Translations under genes and position numbers: made by a program
In this document: positions 48,440 to 58,792 of the stretch, piece by piece
How positions within the stretch are numbered: the first letter of the stretch is position 1
How the letters are laid out: every line of letters starts with the position of its first letter
The notes under the pieces: model-generated
The model's database searches: none
What the model saw: the letters and a program-made list of their open reading frames with translations, nothing else
What the model was told of the DNA's origin: nothing
Origin: Halichondria panicea
Lineage: Eukaryota > Porifera > Demospongiae > Suberitida > Halichondriidae
Assembly: GCF_963675165.1 (NCBI RefSeq)
Contig: NC_087390.1
Location: 2,370,001 to 2,434,000, forward strand
Direction of reading: 5' to 3'
DNA length: 64,000 nucleotides

Positions 48440-50810
48440 ATGTCTACACTAGTGTGTGTAAGCTGCCAAGAGTATGCGTTCCACGATCCCTACCAATGTG
48501 ACTGTGGAGACAGACTTTGCAGCAAGTGTTACACCGGCTATGCTGAGAGGTATGAAACAGTAGAACTGCATACATTTTTAATAGTCATTGCAGATTGAGA
48601 TTCTAATAAATAACTTTCATGGATGACTTTCATGTTGTTATTAATAGCTTATAATTCTGTAGCGGCCACAAGACATTTATTTGCTCGTCCTGTGATGAAG
48701 AGAACATTGTGACCAACTGTTTTCGAGACAAGGCAGTGGAGTACGAGCTTCGGAACACCACCCTCAAGTGCCTGAACCAGTCCTGTCCCTGGGAGGGGGA
48801 GAGCAGGTTCTATCAGGTTTGAGTTGATAATTATGCATCATGATGATAACTGCAACAAGCAATAATAGAGTTGTATCACAAATATACTAGCTGTCTGTCA
48901 ACATGATGCCGCTTTGAACACACTATGTTATAGCTAGACATAACGTGTGTTGGTACTAGTGCTCTTAGAGGACGGCACAGAGTGTACCCTAATAATTCAA
49001 CATTGTCCTACAGAAAATTATCATGACTGGGAAGGTACAATTCACGATTTGATCAGACATGACATGGTATATGCCTTTCGAAAACTGGTGAGAATTAAAT
49101 TATTGTCATGCGTTCAATCAAGGAGCTGACCAACTAAAATAGCACTGATATTAGCTATCATCAGCTAGGGTTGCTCATTCTAGCTGTCATCAATGAACTG
49201 CTCTTTAGATTGTTTGTATGGGACACGTCATGCGAGTAAACAATGAATATGATTATAATTTATACTGTATCCCATACTCAACCGAAGAAGCAGAAATCAC
49301 TGTATTATTTTGTTGTTCTATTTTCTGTGTAGGAGCATAATAAATCCTGTAAGTATATGGAGCAGTACAATGCCCCAACTTGATATACGGCTGTAAAGAA
49401 GAACTGATTAGGAGTCAATTACAGGACCACCTAAACAATAAATGCAACTTCAACCCGATCACTTGTCGATGGTGTGGACAACACACCCTCAATGAAGACG
49501 TAAGTTATGTGTTTCAGACACTCTTGGGCAATTTTCGTTGTTCTAATACAACAGACACTCCAGTGATTTAATATTACATTTGTTCTAAATATCCGGACAA
49601 TACCTTGAAAAGTTGAGTTCCATTCATAGACGGCAAGTAAGACTTAGATAGAGTGCTGCAGTTAGATAGCTTTGAGTAGCTAGTTTTAGATAGCTAGTGC
49701 AACTATTATAATTATTCCGGACACTTCACATACTCTATAAAAATCTGTTCCAATTATACCTGGACAATTTCCAAAATAATTTTAATTTTTGCTGTCCAAT
49801 AAATTAACTAATTATCCGCCCACACCCTGCCCATGTCGTGTGTTATTGCTGAGTGTAATCAGAAGCTAATTGCTTGAGCTGCACCGCGCCTGTCGTACCT
49901 CCTCTGAATACACTTTAGATATATCTACGGTACAACTATTACATGTACGTACTATTGAAATCCAAACTATGCGTCACGGTTCCCAAACACACAGATTCAT
50001 GTTCAAAAAGAGTGTGAGATGGCACTAGACTACTGCCCCAATGGGTGTGGAGAGAGGTTACCTAGGAGAGAGGTGAGTCATGGATATCATGCACATTTCT
50101 ATGATTTCCTGCTGATGTGACCAAATTTAATATTATTTTATTTTTATTATTAATGATCTTTACCCACTCCCTACAGATGCTCAAGCATACTAGGACAGTA
50201 TGCACTCACCAAGTAAGAGAATGTGACTACAAAGACTTGGGGTGCACCTATAAGGTATATGTTCGCACATATGTACAGTAATTTTTCATATTCACTAAGC
50301 TTTATGTATTTTGTAATTACTCGTACAATTATATGCTCTTATTCATCTGTAGGGTGGTACCATCAAAGATAGAGTGCTGCAGTTAGATAGCTTTGAGTAG
50401 CTAGTTTAAGATAGCTAGTGCAACTATTATAATTATTCCGGACACTTCACATACTCTATAAAAATCTGTAGTCACGACTACAACCAGTAACAGATGCTGT
50501 GGTTAAAGCTGAGTCAGCAATTATCCAACTACAAGATGGACTCAGGAGGTATCTCTGCTATTGCAAACACTTCAAGCTGCCAGTTATGATGGAACATTCA
50601 TTTAGATCCCCGAAGTATTCGAGATATACCGGAACTAGATCATGATACCGAAACACCCGACTTGAACTCTGAACAATCACCACCACCACCAACTGGCTCG
50701 ACACTAGCAACTCCAAGTGTTCGTCGGTCAGCTCGAGCGACAACCGCTCCAGACTACCTTGTGGACCATTACTAGAAGAAGAAACGAAGCTAGAACTGGG
50801 AAAACTGTAT
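48440..50810 (+). pseudogene. TRAF copy D, inactivated
   Basis: Exons 1 (48440-48549), 2 (48663-48816), 4 (49995-50072) and 5 (50177-50254) are open and spliceable. Exon 3 (49333-49499) is 2 bp too long after TGTAAGT, shifting the frame. Exon 6 starts at 50353, but about 150 bp of coiled-coil coding sequence is replaced by a 98-bp copy of intron 3 sequence (49650-49747), bringing TAG at 50398-50400. Further on a 1-bp loss, a 150-bp foreign insert (50619-50770) and a CTGT repeat destroy the MATH domain. A normal TATA box at -60 to -70 is absent. The RING exon still has C6, C9, C22, D24, C27, C30. Confidence 0.9.
50619..50770 (+). mobile_element. Fragment resembling the C-terminal end of a retrotransposon polyprotein, inserted in TRAF-D exon 6
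   Basis: Open frame of about 50 codons, acidic then proline-rich (SEQSPPPPTG), then RRSARATTAPDYLVDHY and a stop. Such RRS-R-APDYL strings occur near the C-terminal part of LTR-retrotransposon integrase regions. The host sequence CCCGAAGT / ACTAG resumes on either side. No target duplication seen; assignment is by eye. Confidence 0.45.
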
Positions 50811-50811
50811 C

Positions 50812-50842
<31 letters not shown>
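50812..50842. repeat. (CTGT)n microsatellite
   Basis: Seven to eight CTGT units within the former exon 6 of TRAF-D. Confidence 0.9.
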
Positions 50843-50844
<2 letters not shown>

Positions 50845-51089
50845 GTAGACTGCTACAGCTGCTCAAGGATCAATAAAGTGCATTGAGAGCTGAGTGGCCA
50901 CTCCTGAGAACTGTTTCACTCGAGTCTGGAGCACACACTGACTTTGAGGATAAGAGATGGTGTACGGAGGTGAGCTAAAATTACCGGAAATATAGAGTTG
51001 TAGGACATGTTTTTAGTGTGAGGGAAAATTATATTGGGTTACTTGTAGAAATTGAACTAGGCCTGTTCACCGTTACAGTTGCGTTAATA

Positions 51090-51249
51090 TACCGTATAGC
51101 AGGTATTTTGAGGGTATAAATGTTCGTGGTTTTCGCTGTTAAACCATACCGCGAACATTTATACCCACACATTTCATATTGCATGCTGTAAAATTCCATT
51201 CTGCGAAAAAATTTCTTCCGCAAAATTTATACCCTCCGCTATACCGGTA
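51090..51249. mobile_element. MITE, TACCGTATAGCGGG family, copy 2
   Basis: 160 bp; left TACCGTATAGCAGGTATTTT, right a diverged complement; interior has the paired GTTCGTGGTTTTCGC / CGCGAACATTTATACC motif. Confidence 0.75.
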
Positions 51250-51431
51250 AATGCTCGTTCTGATCTAGCACATATTTATATAGAGCGATTCATGACCGTA
51301 ACATGCATCACATGAATTATAACTCTATATATAGAGTTCCGATGGGATTTCCCGGGCGGAAGTAGTAGGCTAACCATAGCAAAAAAAACAAGCGCATGAT
51401 CTCGATCTCCGTGGAGAGTTTTAGAAGCAAT

Positions 51432-51707
51432 TACCGTATAGCGGGTATATTTCGAGGGTATAAATTTTCGCGGATGGACCATTACAAAGGATTTCGCGGA
51501 TTTTATTTTTGTGGTCTGAGTACTAGCCTTTTGGCGCATGCGCACATCAACATGCAGCTGTACACCTCCACACCGTTAGCCTCGAATCCATAATACTGAA
51601 CACGCCTACTATTCATAAATGTTCGTGGGTATAAATTTTCGCGGTACAGGCTCAATCCGCGAAAACCGCGAACATTTATACCCTCGAAATATACCCGCTA
51701 TACGGTA
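51432..51707. mobile_element. MITE, TACCGTATAGCGGG family, copy 3
   Basis: 276 bp; ends TACCGTATAGCGGGTATATT and exact complement; nearly perfect long inverted arms. The interior contains a GTTAGCCTCGAATCC motif also used in the hairpin at 9543. Confidence 0.85.
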
Positions 51708-51758
51708 TTGCCGGTGGCCTCTCCTGAAACTTGACCTCAACCTAATTCCTATTTTCAG

Positions 51759-52800
51759 AGCCACGAGGGGGGTTGCAAGTTTGAGGTGGTGAAGTGTCCG
51801 AACAGTGGTTGCTCGGTTATCTTGCCTCGAGAGCAAGTGGAGACCATAGACAGCAGTGCTACTACCAGTAAGTGTCGTGTCATTTGTGTGGGATTTCAAT
51901 GGCCAAAGGTAATATACAGGTGCATGCATTAGTACTAGTAGTGGACTTAAATTAACACTATATTGAATTTGGGTTAATTTGTGTGGAAAATGTATTGATA
52001 CTAATGTGTGTGTTAAGTAAAGAAACATACAGGAACTTATGGTACAGATAGCTCTATTAGTAACAATTGACATTAGCACAGAAACTCTTTTGGCCTTTGA
52101 CTGTGACATCACATGCAATTACTGTATAGTAGGTCTGCATGGTGCATTCCCTGGTTCTTTCCCTTGTAAATTATTACAAAATACTAGAGGATTTCAGGTG
52201 TGTTGACTGCTACAATGCCCGCATGCACACTGTGTGTTTCCTAGTGGTCATGACTTGAATGTGCAAAATAATAGGATTGTAAGCGTTGATTGTTCCTTCT
52301 GTAAGTGCTCGTTCATAATTATAACAATTAATAGCTGAATACAACAAATTTCATTCCCCTGCCTATACTTTCTCGTCTACAGGATACTTGATTTCTCTAG
52401 CAAACTCAATTTCATGATAATCAATGCCTTTTATTTGGTGGATTTTAGCTAATAATAATTATTCCTTCAGGGTACTTCCAAGCAACAGCAGGAACACGAT
52501 TCCAAGAGTGGTTTTATCTAAGATATGTGAGCAAGACTGTTGATGAGCTCAAGAACACCAGTGCCCTACTCGCTCGCAGTGTGCCTCAATCAACCACTGA
52601 GAAACTTGCTACTGAGAGGGACAAAGCTTTAATTAAGCCAAGCGATGGCAGATATAACACTATTACATAAGTTAGAGGCAGCTGTCTTTCATCTGCAAGA
52701 ACCCACTAATGAAATGGGTGTAGCGTTGCAAACCGTACAAGGTACAACCTACGATGGAATTATAAGATTCCTGAATTATTACGATGGAATTAGCTATAGG
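51759..52800 (+). pseudogene. Remnant of a second, more divergent TRAF-type gene
   Basis: Exon 51759-51867 after a TTTTCAG acceptor and before GTAAGT reads SHEGGCKFEVVKCPNSGCSV then ILPREQVE, a TRAF zinc-finger pattern clearly different from the five array copies. A later exon from 52472 decays into a coiled-coil-like stretch ending ALQTVQGTTYDGI, the junction into a MATH domain, then a frameshift and loss of homology. No RING seen. Confidence 0.65.
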
Positions 52801-53105
52801 GTTAGGATTTAAGAGAATGCTGAGAAGTAAGCTCTACTGGTGCTGCCAATGTTTACAACACACACTTGCATTCTCTTTGGCCACAAGCTTAGGAAACCGA
52901 CAATAGAAACACTCTACATATATGGAATGCTTTTATCACATGCGTATATATAGATGCCCTAAAGCTGCATAACCACAGAGTGAAATCAATACCTATACTC
53001 AAATCCTATACCAGTAATTATAAGTTGATACGTATCACCTCTATTCTATTTCCTAGGCGTGTGACATACCTAACCAAAACATCACTGCCCCTTCCCACAC
53101 ACACA

Positions 53106-54060
53106 GGAGTTGGTTAACTTGCTACTAACTGGGGTGGCATGCAGTGTCTAACGTCTTTGACAGGGAGGTGGACCTGGGCAACAAAGGAGGTTAGGGAGTA
53201 GGTCAGAGTTAATTGGGTGCCAACTGATCTGCAAGTATTAATTGATTATTGATTGAACTGCTACAATCTAGACCATTAACTTTGTTAGTGGTTCCTTTGG
53301 AATGGCACATTTATTTGGTAACCATGTTATATATACGGTTTTCTGTTCTATACCGGTGAGTTAACCACTCTCTGAGCTCTAAGTTTAACGAAAATAGTGA
53401 GTTCTCTTTTGATGATTCCATGGTTGAAACCCAATGTATATTCTATGTATCAATTGGTATGTGGCCATGCAGAAGACGCCTATCAATAATAATTTAATTT
53501 TTGTCTATATTACAATTGAGAAGGATACAGGACTCCTATCATTTACTCACGACACCCACCCTCCCCCTACAGGTTGGGAGTAACTACAAGGACCCTGTTT
53601 ACCCTATATGGGTGATCTGCAGCGAGAGCCACTTCTCAGTGCTGTTCTCTCATCAAAGATCGCTGCTTGAGAATCTGTAAGTTTTGAAGTCCTCTGTAAC
53701 TTTTGTATTTATGGTAAAAGCTATGGAAATGTGCTTATATAGAAGAATTGGTGAAAGTATTCAAAATATGTGTATAGTAAATTGTTCGACCGTACTGTTT
53801 TTGTCTATTGTATATATAGTTGTAAGTAGTACAATGGTTCAATCATTCCTAACAATTTAGACCACCGCCTTGGACCACTCATCAATCCCAGCCCACTCTC
53901 AATACAACCTCACATTTGACACTGATTCTCCCTAGCCGGGGCCGCTGCCCCCTATCACGCCCTAATACATGTGCCCTTAATGTGCTTCCCACCCTCCCCC
54001 TACAGGTTGGGAGTAACTACAAAAACCCTGTCTATCCTATATTACTTTTTTTTGAACTTG
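53106..54060 (+). pseudogene. Loose MINDY4 exons upstream of TRAF-E
   Basis: Exon 4 copy at 53107-53190 (ELVNLLLTG, broken by a 5-bp insert). Exon 6 copy at 53573-53676 is intact with acceptor and donor and encodes [20 protein letters not shown] plus FSVLFS. A second, truncated exon 6 copy at 54006-54045. Intervening exons are absent, so no gene is formed. Confidence 0.8.
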
Positions 54061-54274
54061 TATTGATTCGTGCACGCATGTACCTCCTCTGCATAAAGTG
54101 AATGCCATTCCAACAGTGGACCTGGTATCCGCCGAGGCACAACACCTGTGCCCCTAATCAACTGGACTAACAAACCGCTTTATTAATAAAATAAAAAAAT
54201 TGAAATGATGTCATAGACTTGTGATGGATGACCTCATACTCATGAATAAATAAATGTGGCCGGATGGGTGGATA

Positions 54275-54282
54275 TATAAAAG
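54275..54282 (+). promoter_or_regulatory. TATA box of TRAF-E
   Basis: TATAAAAG, 70 bp before the first ATG at 54345, with no other match nearby. Confidence 0.6.
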
Positions 54283-54344
54283 GCCCACTGAACACTGGAC
54301 CTGCATGCAGAAAGAATACCATCAAGCCGTACTGTAGCGTTAGC

Positions 54345-56324
54345 ATGATGAGTACACTATTGTGTGTAAGCTGTCAAGAGTATGTGTTTCACGATCCATA
54401 CCAATGTGATTGTGGAGACAGACTCTGTAGCAAGTGTTACAATTCCTATGTTGAGAGGTAAATCGTTATTCATGATGATGTGTCATTGACTGTCTTCCAC
54501 TATCATTTCATTTTCTGCAGAGCCCAGAAGAAGTTCATCTGTTTATCCTGCAATGAAGAGAACATCGTGGCCAACTGTTTCCGAGACAAGGCAGTGGAGT
54601 ACGAGCTTCGGAACACCACCCTCAAGTGCCTGAACCAGTCCTGTCCCTGGGAGGGGGAGAGCAGGTTCTATCAGGTAATAATGCTACAGTACTGCACAAT
54701 GAGTAATCCTCATTTATAATTACGTGATGTCAGATGCATGCATGCAATGTAATAGTCTCCTTCACTGGCCTCCCCTGAAGAAAAGGCCTGCTACTGACAT
54801 GTGCAAAATTATTGGATATTTTGTCCGTAAAATAATTATAATACTGAATTTAGTGGAAAATATCATTGAAAGTCATACACAGAGTTATATAGCTAGCTAG
54901 CTAGAGACAGAGCTGTAGGTTTGTTGTACAGCCATTTTCTTTCTGATAGAGTCAGTAGCAGTAGTATATAGTAGGCTTTCACCAAAGTTAGTATTAGATG
55001 GCGTGGCCTGTCCATATAGGCTTTTGTCAGCTTTCACTCCGTTCAGACGATTGTCATCCACACTGTTGCTGGCTGTGAGTCTTTTGTTAACGTAGCAAGC
55101 TAAGGGTAGCTGTCAGAATACTATCAGACGGGCTAGAAGCCTTCAATCGAACCTTCTATCTACTTCCTTCAGTCCACGTCCGTTCGTTGTGACGTCATTG
55201 TTTTACTGACCATAAACGTTATCTGAATCCGCCAGATACCGGCGGAAGGTTAGCACATGCGCAAGCAGCAGTCGATACCAGGCCCACTCTTCGAGAAAGT
55301 GCGGCCTGGGATCAAGGCTAGCAATGTACTAGGATCCAATGAATACTTAACTTATGTTGAGGCTATAAAAGTATATCGATGTTGGAAACGCACCACTTTT
55401 GAACAGACCCAGAACCACAAACAGACAGACTACTGTAACCCGTGGCGCCGCGGGTAATAACTTATACATTGTAAGACATGTTTGTTGTTTCTGGGTTTCT
55501 GTAGGAGCATAAGAATTCGTGCAAGTTTGGATCAGTACAATGCACCAACTCAATATACGGCTGTCAAGAAGAACTAATTAGGAGTCAATTACAGGACCAC
55601 CTCAACAATAAATGCAACTTTAACCCGATCACTTGTCGATGGTGTGGACAACACACCCTCAATGAAGACGTAAGTTATTCACTGTGCTTCTTTAAATCCC
55701 CAACTAATGTTTTCCTAATACAACAGGTTCACATTCAGAAGGAGTGTGAGATGGCACTAGACTACTGCCCCAATGGGTGTGGCGAGAGGTTACCCAGGAG
55801 AGAGGTGAGTTATAATATACTCGATCTTATGGCAAGCCATAAAATTAAAACTATACATTCTCTAAAATCCAACAAGAATCGTTATAATTATTGTGAAATA
55901 GGTGAGATAATTATACCATCGTACATTCACGTTGTTAAAATCCCATCGTTCACGCTATCATAAATAGTTCATCGTTTGTAGGCTTCCTTGCACGCTGTCA
56001 AATCGTACACTCACATGCATGTGTATAGAGAGGGAGCCCTGCAAAATAAAATGGCTCCTGCAGGGTTAATGTTTTTAATATTAGCTTTACAGTGACTATA
56101 TGACTCCGTGAGACAGGTGAAAAATGTAAACATGGTTTTGATAGGTGTAAATTAACTTGCCATGCTATCCATTGTGACCAAACTTAGCCTTTTGTTTTAT
56201 CCACTCCCCGAGGAGTGGTTACCTAGGAGAGAAGTCAGTTCTGTTTCAGAGCATTCCGAGCTTCTTGTACAATAATGTAGATCATTATGCCTCGAGGCCG
56301 CACGAGGGATACGGTAAAGCTGAC

Positions 56325-56366
<42 letters not shown>

Positions 56367-58403
56367 AGCTGTAACTGCTCAACGGTTGCAATGCGATGAA
56401 AACTAACAGCTTCTATATATATAGGCTTCTTCTAGCCACGTTCTCTTGGATTGATTCGTGGATTAACAAACTAAAGCTAAAGCTGTTGTAGGTTTCTTCA
56501 GAATCTTTCATAGCATTATCTGTTCGCACAAAGTTTCTATTCAACTTATAAGTTAGTCTTGCACTAAAGCGCTAGTTTTTGTTGGCTACAAGAGTCAGAA
56601 AAGATCTATTAAAGCAGCTAGCTATAGTAGCCATTTGTGAACTCTTTGCAAACACACCCTTTAATTATTCCTGTGGCTGTGGATGTAATGCGCATGTGCA
56701 CTCACCCCCACATGTTACAAAATCCAGTGGCAGAATCAACTTTCTTCTTTTTCTTGAGGTCCTGGTATACCGGTAAGCCACAAAACACAATAATGATACT
56801 AGATAACAATAGATGCAGTACACAAGTCTGGTAACAATAGATACATGCATGTACACAAGTCTGTTTTTCCCAGTTAAAGATAGATATACCGTATAGCGCG
56901 AAATTTTCGAGGCACTTATATTTCGTGGATTGGCCTCTAAAAGCCATTTCGTTGCACAATGTTCGCGGAATGACTGCTTACCGGAAGCCACGCCTTTAAA
57001 TATTTGCATGATAGCAGGTAATTCTTATTAACGAACACTTTTCGTGGACTTAATTTTCGTGTAGAATTCCAACCCACGAAATCCGCGAAAATTAAGCCCC
57101 TCGAAAATTTCGCGCTATACGGTATGCATTGTTTAGATACTATACTGTCCGTGCTTAAATTCTCTTACTCTGTGCCTTTGATAAAGGTTTACTTCCACTG
57201 TTTGGCTACAGGCTATTTGCTTCAGTATCGTTAACTTCATCAAGCCATCAGATAGGCTTCTGTTTCCATTCAGCTCCTCTCCTTGTATAATGACTGTGTG
57301 GAATTCAATTCTGTCAACAATTGCAATCAGCGTAACCTCTTCACCTCTTCTAATACATGTAGTTTTTGAGCGAAAGCAAAACAACAGCGAGATAGCGCAG
57401 CTTGCACCACTTGTTAGTACAATTTCAACCACCTCATTTCCTGTTTTAATGCGTGTATGAAAATACTAAAATGAGGTTGTTTAGTTAATGATCTTTACCA
57501 ACTCCCCATAGATGCTCAAGCATACTAAAACAGTGTGCACTCACCAAGTAAGAGAATGCGACTACAAAGACTTGGGGTGCACTTACAAGGTATGTTTACA
57601 CAGCATTTATTCACTTATGCACTCGTATAATCATAATGTACTTATAGGCTCTTATTTGTCTGCAGGGTACCATCAAAGACCTAACGAAGCATGCAAAGGA
57701 GTACCCCGCATATCACACCCAACTACTGAAAATGGCCAACAAAGAAATGAAGCAATCTCTTGATCACCAAATTGCCTTAATAGACAACAAAACCGATGAT
57801 CTGAAATCTGAAATTATCAAAATTCGATCTGAGCTGCAGTCACGGCTACAACCAGTAACAGATGCTGTGGTAAAAGCTGAGTCAGCAATTATCCAACTAC
57901 AAGATGGACTCAGTGAGGTATCTCTGCTATTACAAACACTTCAAGCTGCCAGTTACGATGGAACATTCATTTGGAAAATCCCCAAAGTCACTAGGAGAAG
58001 ACAAGAAGCTAGAAGTGGGAAAACCGTGTCTCTGTATTCCGCTCCATTCTATACGAGTCGCCATGGATACAAGCTCTGTCTAAGACTATATATGAACGGC
58101 GATGGTACTGGGAAGGGCACTCACTTGTCGTTCTTTATCACCCTAATGCGAGGGGAGTACGATGCCCTCCTCCCCTGGCCATTCATACATGCAGTCACTC
58201 TGACCCTGGTGGACCAGAACAAGCAGCGAGACATTATCCAGTCGTTCCGTCCTGAACCAACCTCCTCATCATTCCAGAGACCACGAAATGAGATGAATGT
58301 TGCCTCAGGCTGTCCCACATTTGCCCTCGTCTCAGTCCTGGACAATGTCTCCTATGTCAAGGACGATACCTTTTTCCTTAAATGCAAGGTGACCAATGAA
58401 TAA
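54345..58403 (+). CDS. TRAF-like RING/zinc-finger/MATH protein, copy E (440-441 aa)
   Basis: Six exons: 54345-54457 (two adjacent ATGs, the second at 54348 matching the other copies), 54521-54674, 55505-55669, 55727-55804, 57512-57589, 57666-58403. RING has Asp in place of the fourth-ligand His; five zinc fingers intact; coiled coil and MATH domain complete, ending KCKVTNE like copy B. Exon 6 and its 3' flank are almost identical to copy B up to 58489, where the inverted segment begins. Intron 1 is only 63 bp; intron 4 (1.7 kb) holds a fragment of exon 4 (about 56211-56238), a GT repeat and a MITE. Private changes in the MATH domain: PKV for PEV, IIQ for IVQ, F for L in DDTLFLKC. Predicted TRAF-type adaptor and E3 ligase. 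Confidence 0.92.
56333..56365. repeat. (GT)n microsatellite in TRAF-E intron 4
   Basis: About 16 GT units, inside a decayed reverse copy of the repeat found at 6815-7400. Confidence 0.9.
56886..57124. mobile_element. MITE, TACCGTATAGCGGG family, copy 4 (TRAF-E intron 4)
   Basis: 239 bp; ends TACCGTATAGCGCGAAATTT and exact complement, TA borders. Confidence 0.87.
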
Positions 58404-58792
58404 CAAAACTGTCTTGGAGTACATATATTCAACATGATTATAGACATGCAAATGATATAGTATTACCAAGGGCGTATAAAAGAAGAGAGTCTTCTACAGC
58501 TACAGCGCAGCATAGACATATACAGGATCTAAGGCTACAGCCGGCCTATAGCTATCCTCCAGCTAGTATGCTTGTAAATTATGCCAATTAGTATATAGAT
58601 CAGTTTGGAGGTAATAACCGAATGTAGCCACACCCAATTCCGCATTCCTGAAGCATGACATACACACATATATACAAAGGTTTTCTGAGATATGATACAG
58701 TATTAGTTGCCTCGCACCTTAATTATTTTACATGAGCTGAAGACAACCATTGAAGTTAACATGAATAGCATGACAACATTGACAGCAGCACA

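Noticed and set aside
51609-52118. 169-codon minus-strand open frame
   Set aside because: Part is inside the 51432-51707 MITE and the rest is antisense to the TRAF-type exon at 51759-51867.
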